In this document: piece after piece, positions 43,010-52,643 of the stretch | How the letters are laid out: the number at the start of each line of letters is the position of its first letter | How positions within the stretch are numbered: the first letter of the stretch is position 1 | Source of the DNA: Allokutzneria sp. A3M-2-11 16 | GTDB taxonomy: Bacteria > Actinomycetota > Actinomycetes > Mycobacteriales > Pseudonocardiaceae | Direction of reading: 5' to 3' | Assembly (NCBI RefSeq): GCF_024213555.1 | Contig: NZ_JANAVO010000001.1 | Coordinates: forward strand, 3,038,001-3,102,000 | Length of the DNA: 64,000 bases | Translations under genes and position numbers: made by a program | The notes under the pieces: model-generated | The model's input: only the letters and a program-made list of their open reading frames with translations | Databases searched by the model: none | Told to the model about the DNA's origin: nothing

Positions 43010-44371
43010 ATGGATCTCTTATCGCTCAGCCTGGCCGAGGTCGCCGGGCACATCCGCCGCCGCGAGCTCTCCGCGTTCGTCTACGCCACCCATCTGCTGG
43101 AGCACATCGAGAACGATCAGCTCCGCGCGTTCATCACCGTGTCGCCGGAAGCGGTTCTCGCCGCGGCGAAGCAGGCCGACGAGACGTCGCCGGTCGGTCC
43201 GTTGCACGGCGTTCCCATTGCCATCAAGGACAACATCGACACCGCCGACCTGCCGACAACCGGTGGTACACCAGCACTTCGCCACCATCGGCCACGAAAG
43301 GACGCCGCAGTCGTCGAAGCTCTTCGCAGCGCGGGAGCACTGGTCCTCGGCAAGACCAACCTGCACGAGCTGGCTTATGGCGTGACCGGAGCGAACGGCG
43401 CGTTCGGTGCGGCGCGCAATCCTCACGACCCGAGCCGCATCGCGGGCGGCAGCAGCTCGGGCTCGGCAGCGGCCGTCTACGCGGGGCTCGCACCAGGAGC
43501 GCTGGGGACCGACACAGGAGGATCAGTCCGAATTCCCGCCGCGCTGTGCGGAATCGTCGGACTACGGCCGACATCTGGCAGATATCCGCAGGACGGGATC
43601 ATGCTGGTGTCCACGACCCGTGACACCGCAGGACCGTTAGCGCGAACGGTTGCGGATGTCGCGGTCCTCGATGCCGCTATCACCGGCGCGGAGCCGCTGA
43701 GCGAGATGGACCTCCGTGGCCTCCGCATGGGTGTCGTGCGCGATCCGTTCTACGTCGACGCTGCACCGGGTGTCGCCGCGGTCATGGAAAACCACCTGGC
43801 GCAACTGGAATCGCTTGGTGTGGAACTGGTCGAGGTGCAGCTGCCGGACGGCTTCGCCGAGCTGATGGTCGGCGCGGGCTTCCCGATCGCCTTCCACGAA
43901 ACCCCGCTCACGTTGCAGAACTACCTTGGGGCAGAACAAGAACTGGCCGATGTGGTCGAACAGTGCGCCAGTCCGGATGTCAAACAGATCCTGCAGATGA
44001 TCCTCGGCGAGGGACGAATTCCGCTCAGCGACTACGAGGCGGCGATGACTGTGCACCGGCCGGCGCTGGAGTCGGTGTTCCGGGAGCGGGTGCGAACACA
44101 TCGCCTGACCGCGTTCATCGCCCCGACCACGCCCGTGACCGCGGCACCGCTGGGCGCGGAGGAAGTAGAACTTGGCGGGGAAACCGTCTCCGCCTTCGCG
44201 GCCTACACACGCACGACGGGGCCGGGCAGCGCGATCGGCTGGCCGGGCCTCACGGTGCCCGGCGGACTCGATGAATCCGGCCTGCCGGTCGGTGTCGCCC
44301 TTGACGGGCCGCCCGGAAGCGATCGGGTGCTCCTGCGGATAGGGCAGGCCCTCGAACGCGCATTCGGCTGA
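43010..44371 (+). CDS. Amidase-signature family enzyme
   Basis: 453 residues from ATG 43010 with GGAGTGAGGG upstream inside the preceding gene; GTG 42998 is less likely. Ser-cisSer-Lys triad visible: Lys in IAIKDNIDTADLP (about 73), cis-Ser in AGGSSSGSAAAV (about 148) and nucleophile in TDTGGSVRIPAALCG (about 173). Hydrolyses or transfers amide groups. GatA-like in pattern, but no gatB/gatC is present, so a stand-alone amidase tailoring the cassette product is more plausible. Confidence 0.92.
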   Translation: MDLLSLSLAEVAGHIRRRELSAFVYATHLLEHIENDQLRAFITVSPEAVLAAAKQADETSPVGPLHGVPIAIKDNIDTADLPTTGGTPALRHHRPRKDAAVVEALRSAGALVLGKTNLHELAYGVTGANGAFGAARNPHDPSRIAGGSSSGSAAAVYAGLAPGALGTDTGGSVRIPAALCGIVGLRPTSGRYPQDGIMLVSTTRDTAGPLARTVADVAVLDAAITGAEPLSEMDLRGLRMGVVRDPFYVDAAPGVAAVMENHLAQLESLGVELVEVQLPDGFAELMVGAGFPIAFHETPLTLQNYLGAEQELADVVEQCASPDVKQILQMILGEGRIPLSDYEAAMTVHRPALESVFRERVRTHRLTAFIAPTTPVTAAPLGAEEVELGGETVSAFAAYTRTTGPGSAIGWPGLTVPGGLDESGLPVGVALDGPPGSDRVLLRIGQALERAFG

Positions 44372-44380
44372 GGCGGCGCC

Positions 44381-45544
44381 ATGTCGATCCCCTTCCGGGA
44401 GGTCATGACCGGCCCCGAACTCCCGACCAGGTTCACCGACGCGGAGCTGGTGACGCGCTACCTCGACGCCGGAAGCCCTGCGGGAGAACCGATCTACCTC
44501 GGGTTCGGCGAGACCTGGACGGAGATCGCTCCGGGGCTCGCGAAGATCCTGGCGACGCCGATGCCCCCGCACAGCCACGGCTACGTGATCTCCCAGTTCG
44601 GCCTGCCACGCCTGCAAAAGGTGCTGCGGGGCTACATCGCCGAAACGCACGGTCTGCCCGCTGGAGCCGACTTCGAGGTCGCGGCGACGGCGGGCGGCAC
44701 GCGGAATGCGATGTTCGACTTCGCACGGCTGGTGCGCCAGTCCGTAAGAGACCGAACCCCGGTCGCGGTCGTGCCCATGCCGGGGTGGGACTACGAGGGC
44801 GTGTTCTCCGCGCTCGGCTACGAAACGCGCTACCTCCCGCTGCGCGCGGAAACCGGCTATCAACTGTCCACAGAGGACTTCGGCGTGGTCGACGGTGCGG
44901 ACCTGGTGGTGATCAATGCTCAGCACAATCCGACCGGGGTCAATTGGGACGCCACCGCCGTACGCGAACTGATCCGCCGCACCGATGCCGCCCTGCTGCT
45001 GGACGACGCCTACTACGGCGTGCACGATCCCGGGATCACTCCGACGTCGGCGCTGCGCATTCTCCTGGAGGAGCAACCCCGACAGCACTGGCTCGCGGTC
45101 CGTTCGCTTGGCAAGCAGTTCCACTGCAGTGGTTGGGGAATCGGCGCGGTCACCTCAACACCCTCCACTTTGGACATATTGCTGAACGAGGAGCTGTTCC
45201 ACCACGGCTTCGCCGCCGCGATCCCACTCCAGTACGCCATGGCGGAGTGGCTGGAGAACCCCGAATCGGCGACGTTCCTCGGGCACATGAACGAGGAGTA
45301 CGCGGCGAAACGGGCTGCGCTCAAGACGACCCTCAAGGATGAGGACCACCACCTCGGTGAGTGCACGGCGTTCATGCGCTTCAAAGCCCCGGACGCCGAC
45401 TTCCGGCTCAGGTGCTTCCGCGAGACCGGAGTCTTGTTCAGCGACAGCACGCCGTCCTCGTGGCTGAGGCTCTACCTGGGGCCACCGCTGCCCGTGCTCA
45501 CCGAAGCCTTCGAACGCGTTGCGGGAGTTCTCCGCGCGCAGTGA
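44381..45544 (+). CDS. Class I/II aminotransferase
   Basis: 387 residues from ATG 44381, 9 bp after the amidase. PLP fold type I: VVINAQHNPTGVNWD (Asn of the NPTG motif), LLLDDAYYGVHDPG (Asp contacting the PLP ring N) and PLP-lysine in SLGKQFHCSGWG (about 245). The N-terminal MTGPELPTRFTDAELVTRYL part is unlike that of common AspAT. Last gene of the four-gene cassette; its final 47 bp overlap the 3' end of the convergent SARP gene. Confidence 0.9.
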   Translation: MSIPFREVMTGPELPTRFTDAELVTRYLDAGSPAGEPIYLGFGETWTEIAPGLAKILATPMPPHSHGYVISQFGLPRLQKVLRGYIAETHGLPAGADFEVAATAGGTRNAMFDFARLVRQSVRDRTPVAVVPMPGWDYEGVFSALGYETRYLPLRAETGYQLSTEDFGVVDGADLVVINAQHNPTGVNWDATAVRELIRRTDAALLLDDAYYGVHDPGITPTSALRILLEEQPRQHWLAVRSLGKQFHCSGWGIGAVTSTPSTLDILLNEELFHHGFAAAIPLQYAMAEWLENPESATFLGHMNEEYAAKRAALKTTLKDEDHHLGECTAFMRFKAPDADFRLRCFRETGVLFSDSTPSSWLRLYLGPPLPVLTEAFERVAGVLRAQ

Positions 45545-48500
45545 TGGCGTGGTCGCGCAAGGCCCGAGCGCCGCACGCGGTGAACAGCTTGGCGCTCGCG
45601 GTCAGCTCGGTGAGCGCTCGGTCGTGGTGCCCGGCGTTGCTCAGGCTCACTCCGGCCCGGAGCCGTGCCCGGCCTTCCTCCAGCCGGAAACCGTTGGTGC
45701 GGAAGGTTTCCGCCGCCTTCAGCGCGAGTTCGGCCGAGCGGTCCGGCTCGCTCGCGGTCAGCGCGTGGGCGCGGATGAGCTCCGCCACCGCGACGTTGGT
45801 CTCGTGTGCGGGGTGCCGGACGCGCTCAGCGCGCTCAACCCACTCGGTCGCGTCCTCGGGGCGTCCACGGGCGGCCTCGGCGTAGGCGAGCGCCTCCAGC
45901 AGAACGAGCATCTCCGTTTCGTCCCTGGCGAAGGACTCGTAGTCGTCACAAGCGTTCCGGACGCTCTCCCGGCCGGCGTCGACATCGCCGGAGTAGACGA
46001 GCACCAGGCCGGGACCGCAGCGCGCCATGATCGCCCGCCAGTCGCGTCTGCCCTCGGAGCAACGGGCCGCCTCGGCGCCCAGGCGCAGTGCGCTGTCGTG
46101 GTCACCGAGCCAGCTCAGCACCAGCGAGTGAGCGGACAGCGCCATCGACATCGTCTCCGGCAGGCCGACCAACCGCGCGCGGTCGACGGCCTCCGCCGCC
46201 AGCGCCGCCGCCTCGGCCAGGCGTCCCAGCCGCCCCAACGTGAACGCCTTCTCCGAGTAGACGGTGGCGATCACGTGGTGCTCTATCACGTAGTTCTGCA
46301 TGTTGGTCCTGGCCAGCTCGGCGGTGTAGTCCAACCGCGCCAGCCCGCGTTCGACGCGACCCGCCAGGACCTCGGTCCAGCACAGCCACGACAGGGCCTC
46401 GATCCACAGCGCGTGCTCGTGCGGGGCCAGCTCCGGCAACCGCGCGTCCGCGATGTCCAGCCATTCCCGCGCCGCGGGGATGTCGCCGCAGAGGTAGGCC
46501 GACATCGCCCGCAGGACGGCGAGCGCGAACCGCATCGCCGGGTCCAGCTCCATCGCTTCCAGCTGGTCCAGCAGCAGCCCGGAACCCGCGGCGTCCCCGG
46601 TGGTCAGGTGCTCGACCGCCAGCCGCAGGTGCAATGCCGCGGACTCGGCGGAACCGTTGTCCGGCAACCTGTTCAGCTCTCCGAGCAACAGGGACTTGGC
46701 TCGGCCCGGCGAGCCGAACATGCGTTCCACGGTCGCGCACAGCATCGCCGCGATCATCCGGCGCACACCGTCCTCGCCGGGGATCAGCGCCAGCAGCCGC
46801 CTGCTGGACTCGACGCCTTCCGCGCCCTGGCCGTCGAGGCACTGCGCGAACGCCAGCAGCATCAGCATCTGCAACCGCACGGGCTCCGCGCCCGGACCGT
46901 CCGGAACCAGCTTCTGCGCGGCGTAGAGGTTGGGGCGCTCGGTCTTGAGCCAGCTGGTCCCGCGTTCGTAGGAGGTGAACTCCGGCAGACCGGTCGTGAT
47001 CTCGTCTGTCCTAAAGGGACGGTCGGTCACGCCTTCGATGGGGACACCCATCTGCGCCGCGCTGGTACCGGCCGTGCAGTAGTAGCCGAGCACCCGGTCG
47101 ACGGCGGCATCGCGCTCGGTTTCCGGCTCCTCCGCGAGGGCGACCGTGCGCGCGTGCTCGCGGAGCAGGTCGTGCAGCTGGTAGCGGCCCGGCGCGGGCT
47201 GGGTGAGCAGGTGGACGTCCAGCAGCTGCTCAAGGCCCTCCTCGGCCTCGGTGAAGTGCGTGCCGGTGAGCGCGCCCGCGAGGTAGGCGTCCCAGTGCGG
47301 GCCGGGGACCAGGCCGAGCAGGCGCTGCCGCTCCGGCGGGAGATCGTGGTAGGACAAGGAGAACGCGGCCGCGACGCTGCGATCGCCGACCGCGAGCTCG
47401 GTCAGCCTGCGCCGCTCGTCCCGCAACCGCTCGGCGAGGTGGGCGACCGACCACGCGGTGCGGGAGCGGAGCCTGGCGGCCGCGATGCGCAGCGCCAACG
47501 GCAGATATCCGCACAGCTGAGCCACTTCGTCGATCGCGTCCGGTTCGGCATCGGCTCGTTGCCACCCGATGATCCTGGTGAACAGCGCGATCGCATCGGC
47601 CCGCGGCAGCAACTCCAGGGAGATGGAGCGGGCGGTGTCGAGATCGGAGAGGCGGCGCCGGCTGGTGACGAGCGTCAGCGAGCCCGCCGTGCCGGGCAGC
47701 AGCGGTCGCACCTGCGCCGCGGTCGCCGCGTTGTCGAGCACCACGAGCACCTGGCGCTGGGCCAGTTCGGCCCGCCAGCGCGACGCGCGTTCCTCGACGG
47801 AGTCGGGGATCTGCTCGACCGGCACTCCGACCGCGCACAGCAGGCTGCTCAGCGCCGCCGCGGGCGCCACCGGCTGCCGTCCCTCGGTGTAGCCGTGCAG
47901 GTCCAGGAAGAGCTGCCCGTCGGGGTAGCGGTCGGCCAGCTGGTGCGCGGCGCGCAGCGCCAAGGTGGTCTTGCCGATGCCCGCCATCCCGTCGATCGCG
48001 GAGATCACCACCGTCGTGCCGGAGCTGACGTCGAGCAGCTGCCGGATCTCGTCGGCACGGCCGGTGAAGTCGGCGACGTCGCCGGGGAGGTCGCTGCGCG
48101 GTGCGGAGAGCGCCAGCGCCGGGTCCTCGCGGAGGATCTGCTGGTGCAGCTTGCGCAGCGCGGGACCGGGGTCGGTGCCCAGTTCCTCGGCGAGGCAGCC
48201 TCGGGTGAGCTCGTAGCGCGTCAGCGCCTCGGCCTGGCGACCGCTGCGGTACAGCGCGAGCATCAGCTGCCCGGCCAGCCGCTCGTCCAGCGGTCGCTGA
48301 TCTGCCCGCGCGGCCAGGGGAAGCACCAGGTCGGCGTGCTGGCCGCAGCGCAGGCGGACATCGGTGTAGTCCAGTTCGGCCTCGGCCCGCTCCGCGTCCA
48401 GCGCCGTGCGGACCGTGGTGAGCCACGCGGTGTCCAGCCCGGCGAACGGCTCGCCGCACCACAGCTCCAGGGCCTGGCCGTAGAGGACCAGCGCGCGCTC

Positions 48501-48827
48501 GTCGTCGGCGGATCGGGCCTGGGCGAGCAGCTGCCGGAACCGGTGCAGGTCCACCGACCGCTCGTCGGCCACCAGCACGTAGCCGCCCGGGTTCCGGTTG
48601 ATCTCCAGCCCGGCCGTGCGCAGGCGGGCGAGGTACCCGTGCAGCGCGTTGCGCGCGCTGTTCGGCGGGCAGTCGCCCCAGACGCGCTCGATCAGCTGCT
48701 CGGCGGACACCGGCCGGTTCGCCTCGACCAGCAGCGCGACCAGCACGCACTGCCGCCGCGCGTGGCCGACGTCGACGAGCTGGTCGTCCACCCAGGCCGC
48801 GACACCACCGAACAGGCGAAACTGCAC
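45498..48827 (-). CDS. AfsR/SARP-type regulator (OmpR-like DBD, BTAD, NB-ARC, TPR)
   Basis: 1,109 residues from GTG 48827. N-terminal winged-helix SARP DNA-binding domain (about 1-95), bacterial transcriptional activator domain (about 95-240), NB-ARC ATPase with P-loop DGMAGIGKTTLALR (about 285), then a C-terminal array of TPR-like helices (about 600-1100). SARPs activate specialised-metabolite clusters by binding direct repeats overlapping promoters. It faces the 40-45.5 kb cassette with a 47-bp 3' overlap, so it is the best candidate for the cassette's activator, though it could act elsewhere. Confidence 0.93.
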   Translation of the reverse strand: MQFRLFGGVAAWVDDQLVDVGHARRQCVLVALLVEANRPVSAEQLIERVWGDCPPNSARNALHGYLARLRTAGLEINRNPGGYVLVADERSVDLHRFRQLLAQARSADDERALVLYGQALELWCGEPFAGLDTAWLTTVRTALDAERAEAELDYTDVRLRCGQHADLVLPLAARADQRPLDERLAGQLMLALYRSGRQAEALTRYELTRGCLAEELGTDPGPALRKLHQQILREDPALALSAPRSDLPGDVADFTGRADEIRQLLDVSSGTTVVISAIDGMAGIGKTTLALRAAHQLADRYPDGQLFLDLHGYTEGRQPVAPAAALSSLLCAVGVPVEQIPDSVEERASRWRAELAQRQVLVVLDNAATAAQVRPLLPGTAGSLTLVTSRRRLSDLDTARSISLELLPRADAIALFTRIIGWQRADAEPDAIDEVAQLCGYLPLALRIAAARLRSRTAWSVAHLAERLRDERRRLTELAVGDRSVAAAFSLSYHDLPPERQRLLGLVPGPHWDAYLAGALTGTHFTEAEEGLEQLLDVHLLTQPAPGRYQLHDLLREHARTVALAEEPETERDAAVDRVLGYYCTAGTSAAQMGVPIEGVTDRPFRTDEITTGLPEFTSYERGTSWLKTERPNLYAAQKLVPDGPGAEPVRLQMLMLLAFAQCLDGQGAEGVESSRRLLALIPGEDGVRRMIAAMLCATVERMFGSPGRAKSLLLGELNRLPDNGSAESAALHLRLAVEHLTTGDAAGSGLLLDQLEAMELDPAMRFALAVLRAMSAYLCGDIPAAREWLDIADARLPELAPHEHALWIEALSWLCWTEVLAGRVERGLARLDYTAELARTNMQNYVIEHHVIATVYSEKAFTLGRLGRLAEAAALAAEAVDRARLVGLPETMSMALSAHSLVLSWLGDHDSALRLGAEAARCSEGRRDWRAIMARCGPGLVLVYSGDVDAGRESVRNACDDYESFARDETEMLVLLEALAYAEAARGRPEDATEWVERAERVRHPAHETNVAVAELIRAHALTASEPDRSAELALKAAETFRTNGFRLEEGRARLRAGVSLSNAGHHDRALTELTASAKLFTACGARALRDHAITARGELPQRVRRLR

Positions 48828-48963
48828 CGCTACTCGGCCCCCTCACCATGGCTCAACCGGTCGACGACAAGTGTGCCGCCGACCGGTTGTCCAGCCCAGG
48901 GGTTTCAGCCAGACCGAGCAGGTCTTTTCAGGGTTTTTCCGCCGCGCGCCCCAGCCACGTGCG

Positions 48964-49743
48964 TCAGCCGGTCGGCCACGGCGGGCGGCAGTTCTGCCGG
49001 GGCAGGCGCACCGTGCCGTTGGTGAACACGCCGTCGGCGATGGTGTCGCCCATGATCGAGCGGTGGTCGGCGGGCCGGACCCACTGGTAGCACTGGTGCT
49101 GGGCGAAGTACCCGCCCGGCGCCTCCAGGGTGTCGAAATGGCAGACGCCATCGCTCTCGATGCAGTACCGGATGTAGGGAATTCCGCCGAAATCGGTTCG
49201 GCCGGGGCCGAAGGAAATGTATCCACCGAATGGCGATGGAACACCCATTCCGGCGGGAATGATGGCGCTGATCCCCCTTCCGGGCGGACCGACCGGCTGC
49301 ATCGGGTCGGCGAAGATCTTCGCCCGGAACCGCGACCGGTCGACGCCGAGGCGGCCGTCGGCGATGTCGTCGAGCACCTTGTTCGCCACCAGGGCGCCCT
49401 GGGAGTACCCGACGATGGTGAACGTGGCGCGCGGATTCTCCCGGAAGGAGTCCGTGACCACGCGCTTCGCCACGTCGTGGCCGACCGCGACGCTGCGGTC
49501 CATCGGCGTCTGGTCACAGCCCGGCAGCCCGGCGGCGCCCGCCGGGTAGTGCACGACCTTGCGGATGCCGCCGCGCAGCCACGCGTTGTCGTACACGTTC
49601 CCGGCACCGTCGCAGGTGCCGCCGATGAGAATGTAGTAGTTGGCCCCTCGGGCCTGTGCAGTCGACGTGGTCGCCCCGAACAAACCGGCGACGAGGGCCG
49701 CTACAGCCGCGCCGACAAAAGCGGCGCGTCTGGTTTTCTTCAC
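48964..49743 (-). CDS. Secreted PE-PPE/cutinase-like serine esterase
   Basis: 259 residues from GTG 49743 (AAAGGGAAC upstream). Signal peptide (KKTRRAAFVGAAVAALVAG, cleavage near AQA-RG). Nucleophile in IVGYSQGALVANKV (GxSxG, Ser about 115), with Asp/His in the C-terminal part (HFDTLE, ADHRSIM). Resembles the PE-PPE-domain/cutinase-like serine hydrolases of actinomycetes. Acts on cell-surface or external esters; substrate unknown. 136 bp downstream of the SARP start on the same strand, probably an independent unit. Confidence 0.82.
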   Translation of the reverse strand: MKKTRRAAFVGAAVAALVAGLFGATTSTAQARGANYYILIGGTCDGAGNVYDNAWLRGGIRKVVHYPAGAAGLPGCDQTPMDRSVAVGHDVAKRVVTDSFRENPRATFTIVGYSQGALVANKVLDDIADGRLGVDRSRFRAKIFADPMQPVGPPGRGISAIIPAGMGVPSPFGGYISFGPGRTDFGGIPYIRYCIESDGVCHFDTLEAPGGYFAQHQCYQWVRPADHRSIMGDTIADGVFTNGTVRLPRQNCRPPWPTG

Positions 49744-49842
49744 GTTGTTCCCTTTCTTTTCCCATGAATGGGAATGCGCGGCGAGACGCTAGCGGCGGGC
49801 CCTGAAATCCGGGTGAAACCACAGGACGATCTTGTGGCGCGC

Positions 49843-51276
49843 CTACTCGGCCGGTTCGCCGCCGGACCGGCCACGGGGAACGACCAGGGTGAACACTGCG
49901 CCGTCCACATTGGACACGTCGATCCGGCCGCCGTGCAGCACCGCGTTCTCGTAGGCGATCGCCAATCCCAGCCCGCTGCCTTCGGTGTGCTGACGGGCCC
50001 GGTCACCGCGAACGAAGCGATCGAAGACGTACGGCGCGAGGTCGTCGGGCAGTCCGGGGCCGGAATCGGCGACGACGACCCGGACCCAGCCGGTCCCGCT
50101 TCCGTCGATCGTCACGGTGATCGGCTGCCCGCCGTGGCGCAGCGCGTTGGTCACCAGGTTGCGGACGATCGTGTGCAGGCGCCGGGGATCGCCCGCCACC
50201 GCCGTGTCGCCGATCGTCTGGACGCTGATTTCCGCCTCCGTCATGGCGATCACGTCCGCCACGAGCGCGGGGAGATCAACCCGCTCAGGCCGGAAGTCCG
50301 CGGCTCCGGCGTCGAAGCGCGACATCTCCAGCAGGTCCTCGACGAGGGTGCTCAGCCGCCGCACCTGCGTGCCGAGCAGTTCGGCGGAGCGCTCGCGATC
50401 GTGCGGACCACCGCTGCGCAGGCTCTCGGTCGCGGCGAGCATCGACGCCAGCGGAGTGCGCAGGTCGTGCGCCACATCGGCCACGAACCGGCGCTGCTGC
50501 TGGTCTTTGCGGCGGAGCTGGTCGATGGACTCGCTCAGCCGGTGCGCCATCGTGTTGAAGGAGGTGGCCAGGTCGGCCAGCTCATCGCGGCCGCGCACCG
50601 GCAGCCGCGTGCCCAGCGCTCCCGCGCCGAGCTGCCGCGCCGCGGCGGCCGCCACCCGGACCCGGCTCTGGATCCGCCGTGCCGCGAAGACGCCCGTCGC
50701 CGCCCCGAGCAGTCCCACGACCAGCGTGACCAGCAGGAGCTGGCGGGCGAGCTGGGCGAGTTCGTTGTCCAGCTTCTTGGTCGTGTAGGTCTCCACCAGC
50801 AGCAGGTCCGGGTTGACCTGCCCGACGAGCACGAGCCGCGTGTCACCGTGGATCTCCGCCCACGCGGTGGCGGGCTTCAGCTGCCGCCGAGCCCCTTCGA
50901 CCTGCTCCGCGGGCCACCTGTGCTCTTCAAGACCGGACGACCCGGCGACCGAGGCGTACTCGCCGGCCACCACCGGGGAGACCGGGCCCGAGGTCGCCTT
51001 CAGGTTGACCACGGCCCAGCCCGACAGTCCGAGCCTGCCCTCCATGTACTCCGCGATCTGGTCCACTTTGGACCCCGCGGGCGTCGTCTTGACGATGAAC
51101 TGGTGCGCCTGCTGGGCATCGGACTCGAAACTCGCGCGGGCGGACGCGCTGAACCTGTCCAGCGTCGCGCCCACCTGGAGCCGATAGGTCACCAGGGCCA
51201 CCATGCCGGTCGCGACGAACGTGACCAGGACGACGGTGAGCGCGATGCTGGCGCGCAGGCCGGGCTGCCACCTCAC
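49843..51276 (-). CDS. OmpR-partner sensor histidine kinase (VanS-like context)
   Basis: 477 residues from GTG 51276, overlapping the response-regulator stop (GTGA), so it is translationally coupled. First membrane helix about 10-32, extracytoplasmic sensor of about 130 residues, second helix about 165-190, HAMP (about 190-245), HisKA with H-box VADVAHDLRTPLASML (about 265), and HATPase with VRNLVTNALRHGG, DSGPGLP and GSGLGLAIA. Completes a regulator/kinase pair downstream of a VanY-type carboxypeptidase. Confidence 0.93.
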   Translation of the reverse strand: MRWQPGLRASIALTVVLVTFVATGMVALVTYRLQVGATLDRFSASARASFESDAQQAHQFIVKTTPAGSKVDQIAEYMEGRLGLSGWAVVNLKATSGPVSPVVAGEYASVAGSSGLEEHRWPAEQVEGARRQLKPATAWAEIHGDTRLVLVGQVNPDLLLVETYTTKKLDNELAQLARQLLLVTLVVGLLGAATGVFAARRIQSRVRVAAAAARQLGAGALGTRLPVRGRDELADLATSFNTMAHRLSESIDQLRRKDQQQRRFVADVAHDLRTPLASMLAATESLRSGGPHDRERSAELLGTQVRRLSTLVEDLLEMSRFDAGAADFRPERVDLPALVADVIAMTEAEISVQTIGDTAVAGDPRRLHTIVRNLVTNALRHGGQPITVTIDGSGTGWVRVVVADSGPGLPDDLAPYVFDRFVRGDRARQHTEGSGLGLAIAYENAVLHGGRIDVSNVDGAVFTLVVPRGRSGGEPAE

Positions 51277-51962
51277 GGCGGGTCCAGGCGGTAGCCGAAC
51301 CCGCGCACCGTGCGCAGCAGCGTCGGCTTGCCCGGGTCCGGCTCGATCTTCCCGCGCAGCCGGGCCACCGCCGCGTCGACCAGGCGCGCGTCCCCGGCGT
51401 AGCCGTAGTCCCACACCCGGCGGAGGAGCACCTGCCTGCTCAGCACCTGGCCGGGGTGGTCGGCGAACTCCATCAGCAGCCGCATCTCGGTCGCGGTGAG
51501 CCGCACTTCCGTCCCGTCCTTCGTGACGGTCATCGCGTCGCGGTCGATCTCCAGTCCGCCCAGCGCGTGCACGCTCTCGCGCTGCGGCTGCGCGGGCGCG
51601 ACACGGCGCAGGATCGTCTTCACCCGAGCGTCCAGCACTCGCGGCTCGACCGGCTTGACCACGTAGTCGTCGGCACCGCCTTCAAGGCCGACCACCATGT
51701 CCACCGGATCGCTGCGGGCGGTCAGCAGCAGCACCGGAATCGTGTCCCGCGCGCGGATGCGCCTGCACACCTCGAAACCGTCCATCCCCGGCAGCATGAC
51801 GTCCAGCAGCACCGCATCCATGGGCACGTGCTGCTCGAACAGCATGCCGAGTGCGTCTTCGCCGGTGGGGGAGACCTCGACTTCGTGGCCGAGTCCGCGC
51901 AGGGCCCGGGACAGCGCTTCGGCGAGTACGGCGTCGTCTTCGACGAGCAACAACCGGGCCAC
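51273..51962 (-). CDS. OmpR/PhoB-family response regulator (VanR-like context)
   Basis: 229 residues from GTG 51962 (GAGGAG upstream); longer open frame upstream runs into the VanY gene. Receiver with acidic pair EDD near residue 8-10, phospho-Asp in AVLLDVMLPGMDG (about 53), Lys in YVVKPVEP, then a winged-helix DNA-binding domain (LTATEMRLLMEFADHPGQVL, GYAGDARLVDAAVARLRGKI). 19 bp downstream of the carboxypeptidase gene, overlapping the kinase gene. Confidence 0.93.
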   Translation of the reverse strand: MARLLLVEDDAVLAEALSRALRGLGHEVEVSPTGEDALGMLFEQHVPMDAVLLDVMLPGMDGFEVCRRIRARDTIPVLLLTARSDPVDMVVGLEGGADDYVVKPVEPRVLDARVKTILRRVAPAQPQRESVHALGGLEIDRDAMTVTKDGTEVRLTATEMRLLMEFADHPGQVLSRQVLLRRVWDYGYAGDARLVDAAVARLRGKIEPDPGKPTLLRTVRGFGYRLDPP

Positions 51963-51981
51963 CGAGACTCCTCGCCGACGA

Positions 51982-52551
51982 TCACCACCTGCTGGCCGAA
52001 TGGTAGGGCTCGGCACCCGGATGCGGCATCCGCAACGGCGGTCTTCCGTCCGTTTCCGGGCGATACTCGAAATGCCACCATTCGTTGTCGTAGGTCCGGT
52101 ACAGGTCGTAGCGACCGCCATGTAGCTCCAGCCAATATGCGCCCTGCGTCGGCCGCACGTCCATCGCGATCCCGCGCACGTGGCTCGACTCCTCCGGTGG
52201 CAGAACCCATCGCCGCGCCGCCGCCCAGGAGCCGGTTCTGCGCACCTGTTCGGCGAACATGCGGTGCTGCTCCGCCGCGTCGCGATGACCCGAGGTCAAC
52301 CCGATGAGCTGGCCGTCCTGCCAGAACGCGTCGGTGCGCGCTTCTTCGAACGCCCTTCGGGCGCGCGGGTCCAGCCCGTCCAGGTTCTCCGCGGGATACC
52401 TCAGCCCGAGCGCCCATTGGCAGGCCAGGTGGCGCGCTCGCCCCGGCGCGCGGAGGAACGCCACGGGCAGCAACAGCACGGCGAGCACCCGCGTGCTCAC
52501 CCTCATCAGACGGTCACGGGGACGATCAGGAATGGCACGCGATTCGGTCAT
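51982..52551 (-). CDS. VanY-type D-alanyl-D-alanine carboxypeptidase (M15B)
   Basis: 189 residues from ATG 52551; internal ATG 52506 is an alternative and neither has a clear ribosome site. One N-terminal membrane anchor (about 20-36). Zinc and active-site motifs of M15 peptidases are complete: SGHRDAAEQ, SSHVRGIAMDV (SxHxxGxAxD) and EWWHFEY (ExxH). Trims the terminal D-Ala from peptidoglycan precursors, which lowers the target of vancomycin-type glycopeptides. First gene of an operon with an OmpR regulator and a sensor kinase, reminiscent of vanY-vanRS modules. Confidence 0.9.
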   Translation of the reverse strand: MTESRAIPDRPRDRLMRVSTRVLAVLLLPVAFLRAPGRARHLACQWALGLRYPAENLDGLDPRARRAFEEARTDAFWQDGQLIGLTSGHRDAAEQHRMFAEQVRRTGSWAAARRWVLPPEESSHVRGIAMDVRPTQGAYWLELHGGRYDLYRTYDNEWWHFEYRPETDGRPPLRMPHPGAEPYHSASRW

Positions 52552-52643
52552 AACGCCAAGGTCCGCGCGAACCTTTCCGGCCTGTTCCCTGTTCTGTCAC
52601 GAAATCTCGACCGATTGTCACAGTTCCGCACGATCACCCCGGC

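Noticed and set aside
43010..44371. GatA subunit of tRNA amidotransferase
   Set aside because: No gatB or gatC nearby and unrelated context; kept as stand-alone amidase.
45519..49025. 1,168-codon plus-strand frame opposite the SARP gene
   Set aside because: Antisense shadow; the SARP has canonical domains throughout.
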